From Methylobacterium sp. W2 (GTDB lineage: Bacteria > Pseudomonadota > Alphaproteobacteria > Rhizobiales > Beijerinckiaceae): a DNA stretch of 64,000 nucleotides. The stretch lies in NCBI RefSeq assembly GCF_020662345.1, contig NZ_VMOA01000004.1, positions 62,001-126,000 of the forward strand. The letters are read 5' to 3'. The notes beneath the pieces were generated by a model. It saw nothing but the letters and a program-made list of their open reading frames with translations, was not told the DNA's origin and searched no databases. Each line of letters starts with the position of its first letter. Position 1 is the stretch's first letter. Shown here in pieces: positions 44,547-54,033 of this stretch. A program made the position numbers and the translations under genes.

Positions 44547-45932
44547 CTAAAGCGCCGCCTTCAGGCCTTCCGATGCGATCCAGGCCTCGGTCCGGTCGAG
44601 GGCACGGGTGAGGCGGTCGAACAGCGTGTCGATCTCGTCGTGCGAGATGACCAGGGGAGGGCAGACCGCCACCCGGTCACCGGCGAGGAACCGGACGATC
44701 AGACCCTCGGCCTGCGCGAAGGCGACGCAGCGGGCCGCAACGCCGGCCTTCGGTTCGTATTGACGCTTGGATGGCTTGTCGGCGACGATCTCCAGGCCTC
44801 CGATGAGACCAAGTCCCCTTGCCTCGCCGACGATGGGGTGTTCGGCCAGTGCCGTAAGCCGGGCCTGGAAATGCGGAGCCTTCTCGGCGACGCCTTCAAC
44901 GATGCGATCGCGCTTGTAGATCTCGATGGTCTTCAACGCCACGGCACAGGCGACGGGGTGACCGGAATAGGTGGTGCCGTGGCCGAACGTCCCGAGCTTG
45001 GCGCTCTGCGTCACCAGCGCCTTGTAGAGCGGCTCGTCGATGCTGATGCCACCCAGTGGCATGTAGCCCGATGTCACAGCCTTGGCGAAGGACAGGCTGT
45101 CGGGCCGCATCCCCAGGGCTTCGGAGCCGAACCACGTGCCGAGACGCCCGAAGCCGCAGATCACCTCGTCGGCGATGAAGCGCACGTCGTAGCGGTCGAG
45201 CACGGCCTGGATCTTGGCGAAATAGCCGGCCGGTGGGGCGATGGCGCCGCCCGCACCCATCACCGGCTCAGCCACGAAGGCGGCGACGGTATCGGGCCCC
45301 TCGCGCAGAATCAAGGCTTCGAGCTCGTCAGCGAGGCGTTGCGAGAACGCCTCCTCGGTCTCGCCGGCCTCGGCGAAGCGGTAATGATGCGGGCAGCCCA
45401 CATGCAGGAAGCCCGGCAGCGGCAGGTCCCAATCAGCGTGGTTGGCCGTGAGGCCGGTCATCGAGGCCGTGGCGACGGTGACGCCGTGATAGCCCTTGAT
45501 CCGCGAGATGATCTTCTTCTTGGCCGGGCGCCCGAGTGCGTTGTTGAGATACCAGGTCAGCTTCACCTGGGTGTCGTTAGCCTCCGAGCCGGACGAGGTG
45601 AAGAAGATCTTCGACGTCGGGATCGGCATCAGCTCCTTCAGCGTTTCCGCGAGCTCGATGGCCGGGTCGTGGCTGCGGCCCGAGAACAGGTGGGTGAAGG
45701 GCAGGCGCGACATCTGCTCGGTCGCCGCCTCCACCAGTTCCTCGTTCGAGTAACCCAGCGCCGTGCACCACAGGCCGGCCATGCCTTCGAGATAGGGCCG
45801 ACCGTCGCTGTCGTAGACCCAGACACCATGGCCGCGCTCCAGCACCAGGGGGCCGGTCTCGCGGAAGGTGGAGAGGTTGGTGTAGGGATGGATCAGCGTT
45901 TCGACGTCGCGGGTCGCGAGGTTCGAGAGCAT
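44547..45932 (-). CDS. Class III PLP-dependent aminotransferase
   Basis: 461 residues. The PLP-enzyme landmarks are SSGSEANDTQVKLTWYLNNALGR, then SRIKGYHGVTVATASMTGL and DEVICGFGRLGTWFG. The catalytic lysine is in SFAKAVTSGYMPLGG (K284). The overall pattern resembles omega-amino acid:pyruvate aminotransferases that use beta-alanine, GABA, putrescine or taurine. The start at 45932 (MLSNLATRDVETLIHPYTN) is the usual one. It diverges from the YkgJ-like gene. Substrate cannot be settled by eye; a link with the polyamine genes is possible but they are 40 kb away. Confidence 0.9.
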   Translation of the reverse strand: MLSNLATRDVETLIHPYTNLSTFRETGPLVLERGHGVWVYDSDGRPYLEGMAGLWCTALGYSNEELVEAATEQMSRLPFTHLFSGRSHDPAIELAETLKELMPIPTSKIFFTSSGSEANDTQVKLTWYLNNALGRPAKKKIISRIKGYHGVTVATASMTGLTANHADWDLPLPGFLHVGCPHHYRFAEAGETEEAFSQRLADELEALILREGPDTVAAFVAEPVMGAGGAIAPPAGYFAKIQAVLDRYDVRFIADEVICGFGRLGTWFGSEALGMRPDSLSFAKAVTSGYMPLGGISIDEPLYKALVTQSAKLGTFGHGTTYSGHPVACAVALKTIEIYKRDRIVEGVAEKAPHFQARLTALAEHPIVGEARGLGLIGGLEIVADKPSKRQYEPKAGVAARCVAFAQAEGLIVRFLAGDRVAVCPPLVISHDEIDTLFDRLTRALDRTEAWIASEGLKAAL

Positions 45933-46059
45933 GGGCCTGCCGTTACCTGTGGAAGCGGGCCGGTTCGGCCCCGTGTTCATGCGATGCCACACTAGCGACC
46001 CGGCGCGCCTTCACAAACCCATCCCGTCACCGCAGCGCCTCGCACGGATCGTCAGGACC

Positions 46060-46587
46060 ATGCTCGACCCCGCAACCTTCGTGGCCCATCCGGCGCCCGG
46101 CCGCTCATGCGGAACCTGCACCCTGTGCTGCAAGGTCTACGACGTGCCCGCGGTGGAGAGCGTCGCCGGCCAATGGTGCCGCCACACCAAGCAGGGCAGG
46201 GGCTGCGCCATCCATCCGACGCGGCCGGACCATTGCCGCGCCTTCCACTGCCTCTGGATGACCGAAGCCTGGCTTGGCGCCGAGTGGAAGCCGGAGAAGG
46301 CCAAGATGGTGCTCGCCCTCGATCCGGTAACGAAGAACATGAACGTCCAGGTCGATCCCGGCCAGCCGAATGCGTGGCGGCGCGAGCCGTATTACGCACA
46401 GTTGCGGCGCTGGGCCGCCGCATCGCTGGCGCAGGACCGTCTCGTCCTCGTCCATCTCAACATATCCACCACCGTGATCCTCCCCGACCGCGACGTCCCC
46501 CTCGGCGTGTTCGAGCCCGGCGACAGGATCGTGCGGCGAGATCGCGCCGGCACCTTTGATGTCGAGAAGGTGAGGGCCGGCGCGTGA
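46060..46587 (+). CDS. YkgJ-like cysteine-cluster protein
   Basis: 175 residues with eight cysteines in the N-terminal 65 residues: GRSCGTCTLCCKVYDV (C17, C20, C23, C24), GQWCRHTKQGRGCAIH (C40, C49), RPDHCRAFHCLWM (C59, C64). This is the zinc/iron cluster pattern of the YkgJ/UPF0153 group, whose function is not known. The rest is a mixed alpha/beta domain. Its last codons overlap the start of the HAD gene by 4 nt (GTGA), so the two are translationally coupled. Confidence 0.85.
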   Translation: MLDPATFVAHPAPGRSCGTCTLCCKVYDVPAVESVAGQWCRHTKQGRGCAIHPTRPDHCRAFHCLWMTEAWLGAEWKPEKAKMVLALDPVTKNMNVQVDPGQPNAWRREPYYAQLRRWAAASLAQDRLVLVHLNISTTVILPDRDVPLGVFEPGDRIVRRDRAGTFDVEKVRAGA

Positions 46588-47330
46588 ACCAGACCCGCCA
46601 ACGCCGTCTCGTCGGCATCCTGTTCGACAAGGACGGCACCCTCATCGATTTCGACCGGACCTGGGGGCCGGCGGCCCATGCGGTCATGAATTGTCTGGCC
46701 GGGGGCGACCGGGGGCGCCTGGAAGACCTGATGGCAGTGAGCCACTACATCGAGGAGGAGCGCCGTTTCCTGCCGACGTCGCCTCTCATCGCCGGTTCCT
46801 CGGCCGCCTATGGCCCACTCTGGGCGAAGGTCCTGGGCCAGCCTGCGGGACCGGATTTCTACGGGGAGATAGACCGGCTGTTCCGGCGCGAGGGTCTCGC
46901 GCATCTGTGTCCCATCGGCGAACCGGCGGGAGTGGCACGCGACCTCGTCGATCGGGGATACGACCTCGGTATCGGCACCAATGACGCCGAAGCCTCGGCC
47001 CGGGCGCAAGGCGATGTTCTCGGCCTGACACCGCATCTAAGCTACGTCGCGGGTTACGATTCCGGTCACGGATCCAAGCCGGAACCCGGCATGGTCAGCG
47101 CCTTTGCCGCGCATCTCGGCGTCGCGCCGGGGCGGATCGCGATGGTCGGGGATTCACCCTACGACCTCGTCGCCGGCCGCTCGGCCGGGGCCGTGACCAT
47201 CGCCGTCCTCAGCGGCCCCCTGGGGGAGGGAGCCCGTGAAGTCATGGCACCGCTCGCCGACCATGTGATCGCCTCGATCGGCGATCTGGCCGCCCTGCTC
47301 GACCGGATCGCCGATGAGGAGACGTCATAG
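46584..47330 (+). CDS. HAD family hydrolase (phosphoglycolate phosphatase-like)
   Basis: 248 residues from a GTG at 46584. The HAD motif I FDKDGTLIDF has D15 and D17, motif III is KPEPGMVSAF and motif IV is VGDSPYDLVAGRSAGA. The cap segment lies between about 25 and 110. Such enzymes hydrolyse small phosphate esters; the substrate is unknown, though phosphoglycolate or a nucleotide is likely. It overlaps the cysteine-cluster gene. Confidence 0.88.
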   Translation: MNQTRQRRLVGILFDKDGTLIDFDRTWGPAAHAVMNCLAGGDRGRLEDLMAVSHYIEEERRFLPTSPLIAGSSAAYGPLWAKVLGQPAGPDFYGEIDRLFRREGLAHLCPIGEPAGVARDLVDRGYDLGIGTNDAEASARAQGDVLGLTPHLSYVAGYDSGHGSKPEPGMVSAFAAHLGVAPGRIAMVGDSPYDLVAGRSAGAVTIAVLSGPLGEGAREVMAPLADHVIASIGDLAALLDRIADEETS

Positions 47331-47528
47331 GCGGCCGTCCCAGGGCGGATGGAAGGGGAATTTTTACCGGTACGCGACCATAGTTCGGACCGCCATCGAG
47401 AGGCCCTTGGTTGCGCCATGCGTCATCCCATCCGGCAGAGCGATGGCGCAACAATGATGGGGCGATGGCGCATCGCGGACGCTTCGCCGTCGCGCCACCC
47501 TCCCTGCTTTTGCGGTGAGTACCCGACG

Positions 47529-49037
47529 ATGATCCGTGACGACCGCACCGGCTTCAAGGGCGGCAGCCTTGCGGCTCCGACGAAGCGCGACATTCTCCGC
47601 GGCGTCGCCGGCACGGCCTTCACGGCGGCGCTACCCTTCATCGCCTCGCCCGCCCTCGCGCAGACGGGGAAGGCGCCCAAACACGTGCTCGTTCTCGGGG
47701 CCGGCATGTCCGGGCTGACGGCGGCGCTGGCACTCCTGCGCCGCGGCCACCGCGTCACCGTGATCGAGTATCAGGACCGCATCGGCGGCAGGCTCTTCTC
47801 CCTCCCGCTGAAGAACGGGCAGTTCACGGAGGCCGGCGGCGGGCATTTCCGGTCCAACATGCCCTATGTGCTGAGCTACGTCCGGCGCTTCAACCTGCCG
47901 CTCCTCAGCCTCAACGACGGTCTTCCCCGCTACATGGTCGGCGGGCAGACCGGGACGGGCGCCGACCTCGCCAACTGGCCCTGGGCTGTCTCGCGGGAGG
48001 AGCGCAACGTCAGCGTCGCGACGAGCCTCAACCGCTATCTCTACCGGGCCGGACTCGACACCGATTCGGTGCTCGATTCCCGCTGGCCCGACCCGGATTC
48101 CCTGGCGCGCTACGACAACGTCACCGTGGGCGACCTCGTGAAGGGCGTCGGCGCCTCGGACGCCTTCTGCCAGCTCCTCGACGCCCATGGCGGCACCTTC
48201 ACCAGCCGCTCGCAGGCGCTGGGTGCCATTCCCGACCTCGCCTATCATTTCGGCGACCAGAACGTGTTCCGCATCGAAGGTGGCAACAACCGTCTGCCCA
48301 TGGCGCTGGCGGGGGCGATCGGCCCGGCCAACATCGTTCTCAAGGCCGAGGTGGTCAGCATCGAGCAGACCAACGGCGGCGTCCGGGTCGGCACCCGCGA
48401 CGGCCGCGACTTCTCCGGCGACGCGATCGTATCGACGATCCCCTTCAGCGTCCTCGGCGGCATCGATGTGAAACCCGGCTGGTCGGAGGGCAAGCGGCGC
48501 ATGTTCGCCGAGATGGAATGGGACAAGACCGTGAAGGTCATCGTCCAGACCAGGACGCCGTCCTGGCTGTCCAAGAACGTCCATGGCTGGCCGATGGCCG
48601 GCGGCGACCGGCCCTGGGAGCGGGTCATCGACATCACCGGCAACGAGACCGGCTCGCATGGAAACGTCTTCTTTTACCTCAACGGCGCCAATGCGGAGGC
48701 GATCCTGGCCCGCCCCCGCGAGACGCGGGCTCAGGTGACCGTCGATCAGTTCCGCGCCGACATGCCCGACCTGTTCGACGAGGTGATCACGGTGAAGGAT
48801 TTCGCCTGGACCGAGCAGCCCTGGATCAAGGGCTCGTTCGGCTCGCCGCCCCTGGGCGGCGGCTGGATGATCCGGGAATGGACGACGCCCGAGGACCGCC
48901 TCCATTTCGCCGGGGACTTCACCAGCCTGAAGACCGGCTGGGTCGAGGGCGCGATCGAGGCGGGCCTGCGGGCCGCCCGTCAGATCGACCCGCTGGTGGA
49001 GGCCGAGGGCCGACCGGTTATCCGTCAGTCGCTCTGA
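47529..49037 (+). CDS. Flavin-dependent amine oxidase, exported
   Basis: 502 residues. The N-terminal TKRDILRGVAGTAFTAALPFIASPALAQ is a signal sequence of Tat-like type. The FAD loop is HVLVLGAGMSGLTAALALLRRGHRVTVIE (G57, G59, G62), followed by the RIGGRL motif, and the C-terminal FAD-binding LHFAGDFTSLKTGWVEGAIEAGLRAAR. It resembles flavin monoamine oxidases and L-amino acid oxidases, which oxidise amines or amino acids to imines and H2O2 in the periplasm. The ATG at 47529 was chosen because residues before it do not fit a signal peptide. Confidence 0.88.
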   Translation: MIRDDRTGFKGGSLAAPTKRDILRGVAGTAFTAALPFIASPALAQTGKAPKHVLVLGAGMSGLTAALALLRRGHRVTVIEYQDRIGGRLFSLPLKNGQFTEAGGGHFRSNMPYVLSYVRRFNLPLLSLNDGLPRYMVGGQTGTGADLANWPWAVSREERNVSVATSLNRYLYRAGLDTDSVLDSRWPDPDSLARYDNVTVGDLVKGVGASDAFCQLLDAHGGTFTSRSQALGAIPDLAYHFGDQNVFRIEGGNNRLPMALAGAIGPANIVLKAEVVSIEQTNGGVRVGTRDGRDFSGDAIVSTIPFSVLGGIDVKPGWSEGKRRMFAEMEWDKTVKVIVQTRTPSWLSKNVHGWPMAGGDRPWERVIDITGNETGSHGNVFFYLNGANAEAILARPRETRAQVTVDQFRADMPDLFDEVITVKDFAWTEQPWIKGSFGSPPLGGGWMIREWTTPEDRLHFAGDFTSLKTGWVEGAIEAGLRAARQIDPLVEAEGRPVIRQSL

Positions 49038-49084
49038 CCATTCGGGATTTGGCACGTGCGGCGGACGTCCGCCGTTGTCTGGTG

Positions 49085-49564
49085 TCAGGTCTCCGAATCG
49101 GCGCGGGCCACGTCGCGCCACTTTAGAACGAGCTGCTCGAAGGCCGCGATGTCGTCCTGTGGCAGTGTGCCGAGGGTGCGGGCGACATAGGCCTTCTGCG
49201 CGGCGATGCCACGGGCCGCGATCTCGGTCCCGGCCGGAGTGAGGCGGAGGGCGTGCGAGCGCCGGTCGCCGGGAATGGCGTGGCGCTCGACGAAACCGGC
49301 CTGCACGAGCCGGTCGATCAGCCCCGAAACGTTGCCCTTGGTGACGTAGAGGCGGGCGGCCAAATCCTGTTGCGTCAGCCCCTCGCGTTCGGTGAGCGTC
49401 GAGAGCACGTCGAATTGCGGGATGGACAGCCCGAGGCCGCGCAGCTCGGCCGCCATCGCGGCGGTCACCCTGCGGTTGAGGCGGATGAAGCGGAACCAGA
49501 CCCGCAGTGGGTCGTCCGATGGGGCATCGGTCACGGGATTTTCGGGCGCTGCGGTCGGATTCAT
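49085..49564 (-). CDS. MarR family transcriptional regulator
   Basis: 159 residues from the ATG at 49564. The winged-helix core, LSIPQFDVLSTLTEREGLTQQDLAARLYVTKGNVSGLIDRLVQAGFVERHAIPGDRRSHALRLTPAG, is unmistakable, flanked by helices for dimer formation. The ligand and targets are unknown. It is convergent with the amine oxidase gene and diverges from the DUF1499 gene, which is therefore a candidate target. A longer upstream frame is an antisense shadow. Confidence 0.92.
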   Translation of the reverse strand: MNPTAAPENPVTDAPSDDPLRVWFRFIRLNRRVTAAMAAELRGLGLSIPQFDVLSTLTEREGLTQQDLAARLYVTKGNVSGLIDRLVQAGFVERHAIPGDRRSHALRLTPAGTEIAARGIAAQKAYVARTLGTLPQDDIAAFEQLVLKWRDVARADSET

Positions 49565-49720
49565 GGCGACGCCGCTATAGCAGAAGCAGGCGGCATCGAA
49601 AGCGCGGCCATCTCGCGGGTGGCGTCGGAAAGCGAGGCCCGGTAAAGCTTTGGGCTCAAGCGCGCGGGCACCACCTCCCGATGGCGCGGCGATCTCCCGG
49701 ACAGCGATTTCACCCGTATC

Positions 49721-50500
49721 ATGCGTCGTTCGCTTATCGAGGAGCCCATCACCCGCGCCGGTCCGCTCTCGCGCGGGACCGCGATCCTGTCGGTCCTCGT
49801 GACGCTGTTCGCCCTGGTTCTGGTGCGCGACCCACGGGCGGAGGAGGGGCCCGCCCTGGTGACGCTGGCGTCCGGCCTCGTCCTGGCGGTGATCGCGATC
49901 GCCTTTGCCGTCTACGCCTTCATCCGGGTCTGGCGCGAGGGAGCGCGCGGAGTGGGAAGCGCTCTCGCCGGTCTGTTCCTCGCCGCGATCACCCTCGGTT
50001 ATCCGGTCTTCGTCGGTCTGCGCGGCCTGCGGCTCCCCGCCATCATCGACGTGACCACCGATACCGACAACCCGCCCGCCTTCTCGCGCTCGCATGCTGC
50101 CTTCGCGGCGCGCGAAGGCCATTATCCCCCCGATCCGGGGCCACAGGCACGGAGCGCGCAGCGCGCCACCTATCTGCAGATCGCCCCGCTCACCCTCGAC
50201 CTCGACGCCAACGCCGCGTTCGAACTCGCCCGGAAGGCCGCGGTGAACCGCAAATGGCAGATTGTGGAGGCGATCCGCCCCGGGGGCCGCGTCGGCAATG
50301 GCCGGATCGAGGCGGTGACGCGCGGGCTCATCCTGAACCTCGCCAGCGACATCACGGTCCGTGTGCGACCGAGGGCGGACGGAGCCCGGATCGACGTGCG
50401 CTCCGCCTCCCGCATCGGCGACCGCGATTTCGGCGCTAATGCCGACACCATCCGGGCCTATCTCGACGAGGTCGCCAACCTCGCCATCGCCGTCAAGTGA
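49721..50500 (+). CDS. DUF1499 domain-containing membrane protein
   Basis: 259 residues. Three hydrophobic segments occur in the N-terminal part (about 22-36, 47-67 and 80-92). The DUF1499 domain then starts at DVTTDTDNPPAF, ending in VRPRADGARIDVRSASRIGDRDFGANADTIRAYLDEV. The function of the family is unknown. It is divergent from the MarR gene and is followed by the tandem-repeat array. Confidence 0.88.
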   Translation: MRRSLIEEPITRAGPLSRGTAILSVLVTLFALVLVRDPRAEEGPALVTLASGLVLAVIAIAFAVYAFIRVWREGARGVGSALAGLFLAAITLGYPVFVGLRGLRLPAIIDVTTDTDNPPAFSRSHAAFAAREGHYPPDPGPQARSAQRATYLQIAPLTLDLDANAAFELARKAAVNRKWQIVEAIRPGGRVGNGRIEAVTRGLILNLASDITVRVRPRADGARIDVRSASRIGDRDFGANADTIRAYLDEVANLAIAVK

Positions 50501-50529
50501 GCGGTCGGGCCGGCCCTCGTCGCCCTTGT

Positions 50530-51560
50530 GGGGCGGAGTTGGAGGTCGGGGTAGTCGGGCGACCCTCAGCTTGCGGAGGCTGGCGGAGCCACCTCCGCTC
50601 CTAAACTCTCCCCACAAGGGCTACGATGTTCACACATCGCGCGGGCAGCGCGGGTCCCCTCTCCTGGAAGGAGAGGGACAGGGTGAGGTGTGTGACTTCT
50701 CCGGAGATGGACCACACCTCACACCAACCCTCTCCTTCCAGGAGAGGGAGCCGGTCGCGCCTCATGCCGAGCTCTCTTGGATAGAGCAGCAGCCGTCGCG
50801 CAAATGCGTGAATCCAACAGCCTTCGTGAGGAGGAGTTGGAGGTCGGGGTGGTCGGGCGACCCTCCCGCTGCGGAGGCTGGCGGAGCCACCTCCGCTCCT
50901 AACCTCTCCCCACAACGGCTACGATGTTCACCTATCTCGTGGGCAGCGCGGGTCCCCTCTCCTGGAAGGAGAGGGACAGGGTGAGGTGTGTGAATTATCC
51001 GGAGATGGACTACACCTCACCCCAGCCCTCTCCTTCCAGGAGAGAGAGCTGGTCGCGCCTCATGCCGAGCTCTCTTGGATAGAGCAGCAGCCGTCGCGCA
51101 AATGCGTGAATCCAACAGCCTTCGTGAGGAGGGGTTGGAGGTCGGGGTGGTCGGGCGACCCTCCCGCCGCGGAGGCTGGCAGAGCCACCCGCGCTCCTAA
51201 CCTCTCCCCGCAAGGGCTACGATGTTCACACATCGCGCGGGCAGCGCGGGTCCCCTCTCCTGGAAGGAGAGGGACAGGGTGAGGTGCGTGACCTCCCCGG
51301 AGATGGACCACACCTCACCCCAACCCTCTCCCTCCAGGAGAGGGAGCCGGTCGCGCCTGACGTCGAACTTTTTTGGATAGACGAACAGCCGTCGAGCGAA
51401 TGCGTGAATCCAACAGCCTTGGGGCGGGAGTGGGAGGTGGGGGTGGCCGGGTGACCCTTAGGCTGCGGAGGCTAGCGGCGCCACACTCACTTCTGCCCTT
51501 TCCCCAAGAGGGGGAGAGAGACGCGGGATGCCTAAAAAGGGCAGAGGTGTGAATCCAGTC
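50530..51560. repeat. Tandem array of a ~298-bp repeat (3 full units plus a diverged part)
   Basis: The string GTTGGAGGTCGGGGT recurs at 50538, 50836 and 51134, a period of 298 bp, with a degenerate copy near 51430. Units 1 and 2 are nearly identical; unit 3 diverges toward its end. Each full unit contains a ~92-bp inverted repeat made of CCTCTCCTGGAAGGAGAGG and its complement CCTCTCCTTCCAGGAGAGG. These sit at 50657-50748, 50955-51046 and 51253-51344, and can fold into one long hairpin. Open frames across the array are in changing registers and show low-complexity translations, so I call no gene. Confidence 0.85.
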
Positions 51561-51622
51561 GCCAGACGGGGGAGGGGGCCTAGCGCGACCGCCCGATCCG
51601 GGTCCGTCACACGAAGCCGGTT

Positions 51623-52558
51623 TCAGGCCGGCCTGTAGGTGCTGTCGAGGCGCGGCGGGCCGTCGGTGACGACGAGTCCGCGCTCCACCAGATCCTCCAG
51701 ATGGGCGAAGACCGAGAGCGCCGCCGCACCCTGGAGGGGTGCACTGAGTCCCTGATAGATCACGCCGACGATGGAGCGGATGTCGCGGTCCCCGGCCTCG
51801 ATCCGGCTGCGGATCGCGCTCTCGCGCTGGCGCCGGTGGGCGGCGAGGCCGCGGACGAAGCGGCGCGGATCGCGCACGGGGCCGCCATGACCCGGCCAGT
51901 AGATCGTCTCGTCGCGCCCGCGCAACGCTTCGAGCGACGCCATGTAGGCGCGCATCGAACCGTCGGGGGGGGCCACGATGGTGGTGGACCAGGCCATCAC
52001 GTGGTCGCCCGAGAACAGGGACGCTTCCTCCGGCAGGGCGAAGGCGAGGTGGTTCATGGTGTGGCCCGGCGTTTCCACCGCCCGCAGGGTCCAGCCCGGC
52101 CCGTCCAGCGTGTCGCCCTCCGCCATCTGGCGGTCGGGCCGGTGGTCCCGGTCGGCGCTGGCGTCGAGATGCGGGAACTCGCCCTCCGCGAGGAGTCTGG
52201 CGGCGCGATGCGGGCCGCAGCCGACGATAGGCGCGCCGGTTTCCGCCTGCAGCAGGCGGGCGCCGGGCGAGTGGTCGCGATGAGTGTGGGTGACGACGAT
52301 GGCGGTGAGCCGCTCGCCGGCAATGGCGGCGATCAGCGCCGCCACGTGAGCGGCATCGGCCGGGCCGGGATCGATGATCGCGACCTCGCCCCGTCCGACG
52401 ATGTAGCTGCAGGTGCCGCTCGACGTGAACGGACTGGCATTGGGACAGATGCGCCGGCGCACCAGGGGCGACAGGCTCACGGTCTCGCCGTTTGCCGGCG
52501 CCGCACCGTCGAAATTGGGATCCGCCGCGGTGTCGCCGTCGTCGCTGGTCTTGGTCAT
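51623..52558 (-). CDS. MBL-fold metallohydrolase (LACTB2/glyoxalase II-like)
   Basis: 311 residues from the ATG at 52558. The metallo-beta-lactamase zinc motif THTHRDHSPGA (H91, H93, D95, H96) is complete. ETPGHTMNHLAF supplies the next His, and LFSGDHVMAW and IYWPGHGGPV the remaining ligands. A C-terminal winged-helix-like part follows (RESAIRSRIEAGDRDIRSIVGVIYQGL), as in LACTB2-type hydrolases, some of which are ribonucleases. The substrate is not known. The next gene upstream on the minus strand is DUF2865, 85 bp away. Confidence 0.9.
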   Translation of the reverse strand: MTKTSDDGDTAADPNFDGAAPANGETVSLSPLVRRRICPNASPFTSSGTCSYIVGRGEVAIIDPGPADAAHVAALIAAIAGERLTAIVVTHTHRDHSPGARLLQAETGAPIVGCGPHRAARLLAEGEFPHLDASADRDHRPDRQMAEGDTLDGPGWTLRAVETPGHTMNHLAFALPEEASLFSGDHVMAWSTTIVAPPDGSMRAYMASLEALRGRDETIYWPGHGGPVRDPRRFVRGLAAHRRQRESAIRSRIEAGDRDIRSIVGVIYQGLSAPLQGAAALSVFAHLEDLVERGLVVTDGPPRLDSTYRPA

Positions 52559-52643
52559 GCGGCACCTGGGAACGATCACACTCGCGTCCGCCCCTAAGCC
52601 ATCATGGGGCGGGCCACAACGGAAGCCCCCGCCATGAGTGACG

Positions 52644-53669
52644 TCAGCGGGTGAAGGGCGAGGACACCACGACGCGGACGACGGCGAAACCCGCACCGGC
52701 GTCCTGCCGGCGCCGAACGTCGCCAAAGCCTCCGGTCCCATCGCCGGCGCCCATCTGGGCGACGCGGATGCGCGGAGCGCGGTCGACCGCTCGGCCGGCC
52801 TGACGGACATCCTGCTCGGCGGCGCGGGCATCGGCCTCGCGCCGGACGACGTCGATCTTGCGGTCGATGCTGCGGCGCTCGCGCCGGGAGAGGAGACCGG
52901 CCTCGCGAAAATCCACCACCGTGAAGCCGCCGGGCCGGGTGGAGACCACCACACGGGCGCTCGATGGGGTGGCGACCACGTCGCCCACCCGCGCGGTCGG
53001 GTCGCGCTCGATCGGCAGAGGCGCCGCCGCCACGCCGTCGGGCTGGCAGGAACACTGCTCGACACGCCTGGTGCGGTAGAGATTGGCGACCTCGAGGGCT
53101 CGGTAGGGACGCCCGTCGAGGCTGACGGCCCGGTCGAGATCGTTCTGCTTCGCACCCAGCGTGTAGAGGCTGGTGGCGGCGTTGGGGCAGGCCGCGGCAC
53201 AGGCCGCCTCGTGCAGGGGAACATCGGAGCGGGACACCAATCGCCCGAGAGGGAACAGGTAGCCGTCGCAGGCCCGGACGCAGACCGTGCGGGCTCCCAG
53301 CGCCGAGGCGGTCCGCGCGGCGGAGGCGACGCGGCTCGCACGGGCGGGGGAGGGTCGCGTGAGACGAGCCAGGCGTGGCGTCTGGCGCGGCGCCTGGGCC
53401 GCCGTGATGCGGCCCGCTTGGGGAAGGGAGGCGTAGCGGGGCCGGGCAGGACGCGGCATCGAAACGGGCGCGGGCTGCGGCTGGACCGCCGGCCCGCGAA
53501 AGATCTCTTCGAAGAAACTGAAGATGCCCCCCTGCTCGGAGGCCTGGACGAGGCTCGATCCGGCAACGACACCGCCGAGACCGAGGATCAGCCGGGCCAT
53601 GACCGGGGCGGCGATCTGCGTCTGTGACGCGAAACTCGTCCGTCTCCTGCCGGGGTTCGTCGACCGCAT
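52644..53669 (-). CDS. DUF2865 domain-containing exported protein
   Basis: 341 residues. It starts at 53669 and has a basic N-terminus followed by a hydrophobic segment MARLILGLGGVVAGSSLVQA. After a Pro/Arg-rich linker comes the DUF2865 core: VCVRACDGYLFPLGRLVSRSDVPLHEAACAAACPNAATSLYTLG. The cysteine pattern CVRAC...CAAAC is diagnostic, and EQCSCQPDG lies further on. Function unknown; the domain is restricted mainly to Hyphomicrobiales and presumed to be in the envelope. Confidence 0.87.
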   Translation of the reverse strand: MRSTNPGRRRTSFASQTQIAAPVMARLILGLGGVVAGSSLVQASEQGGIFSFFEEIFRGPAVQPQPAPVSMPRPARPRYASLPQAGRITAAQAPRQTPRLARLTRPSPARASRVASAARTASALGARTVCVRACDGYLFPLGRLVSRSDVPLHEAACAAACPNAATSLYTLGAKQNDLDRAVSLDGRPYRALEVANLYRTRRVEQCSCQPDGVAAAPLPIERDPTARVGDVVATPSSARVVVSTRPGGFTVVDFREAGLLSRRERRSIDRKIDVVRREADARAAEQDVRQAGRAVDRAPRIRVAQMGAGDGTGGFGDVRRRQDAGAGFAVVRVVVSSPFTR

Positions 53670-53963
53670 CGTTTTCTTAATCCCTCGGCAACCATCCGTT
53701 AGGACGCCCGTCCTGCCTAAAGCCGAGGCGTGCGCCTTCGCAACGGGGGTAGACCACCGAGTCTCACCGATCGGCGACCGACCGGTCCCACCCCATCCCG
53801 GTCCACGCATTTCGCCGGCGGGCGGATCTGGGGGGAGGGAGGACCCGGTCCAATCTCGACCACGATCCACTCGCGACCACGATTGTTTCGTGCCCTCGAC
53901 ACAACACGCGCGCGGCAGAGCCGAACCTCAGCGCCGACCGCTATCTTAGCCTTTGTTTTCCAT

Positions 53964-53979
53964 TATAGCCGATGCTATA
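53964..53979. promoter_or_regulatory. MntR-like operator upstream of mntH
   Basis: A perfect palindrome TATAGC-CGAT-GCTATA, 55 bp upstream of the mntH start. Its ATAGC-N4-GCTAT core matches the known MntR operator of proteobacteria. The same palindrome recurs at 55488. It lies inside a longer open frame, which supports the downstream start for mntH. Confidence 0.7.
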
Positions 53980-54033
53980 CGCCGTTTTGGGTGCGGTGCG
54001 GTACCCACGACTCAGCTCGACGGAAGACGCGGC

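Noticed and set aside
49085..50617. 510-codon minus-strand frame that would extend the MarR gene across DUF1499 into the repeat array
   Set aside because: Only the last 159 codons encode MarR. The upstream part is antisense to DUF1499 and then runs into the repeat.
50641..51350. The repeated hairpins could be read as a CRISPR-like array
   Set aside because: Units are ~298 bp with no unique spacers between short repeats and no cas genes nearby. It is a tandem long repeat, not CRISPR.
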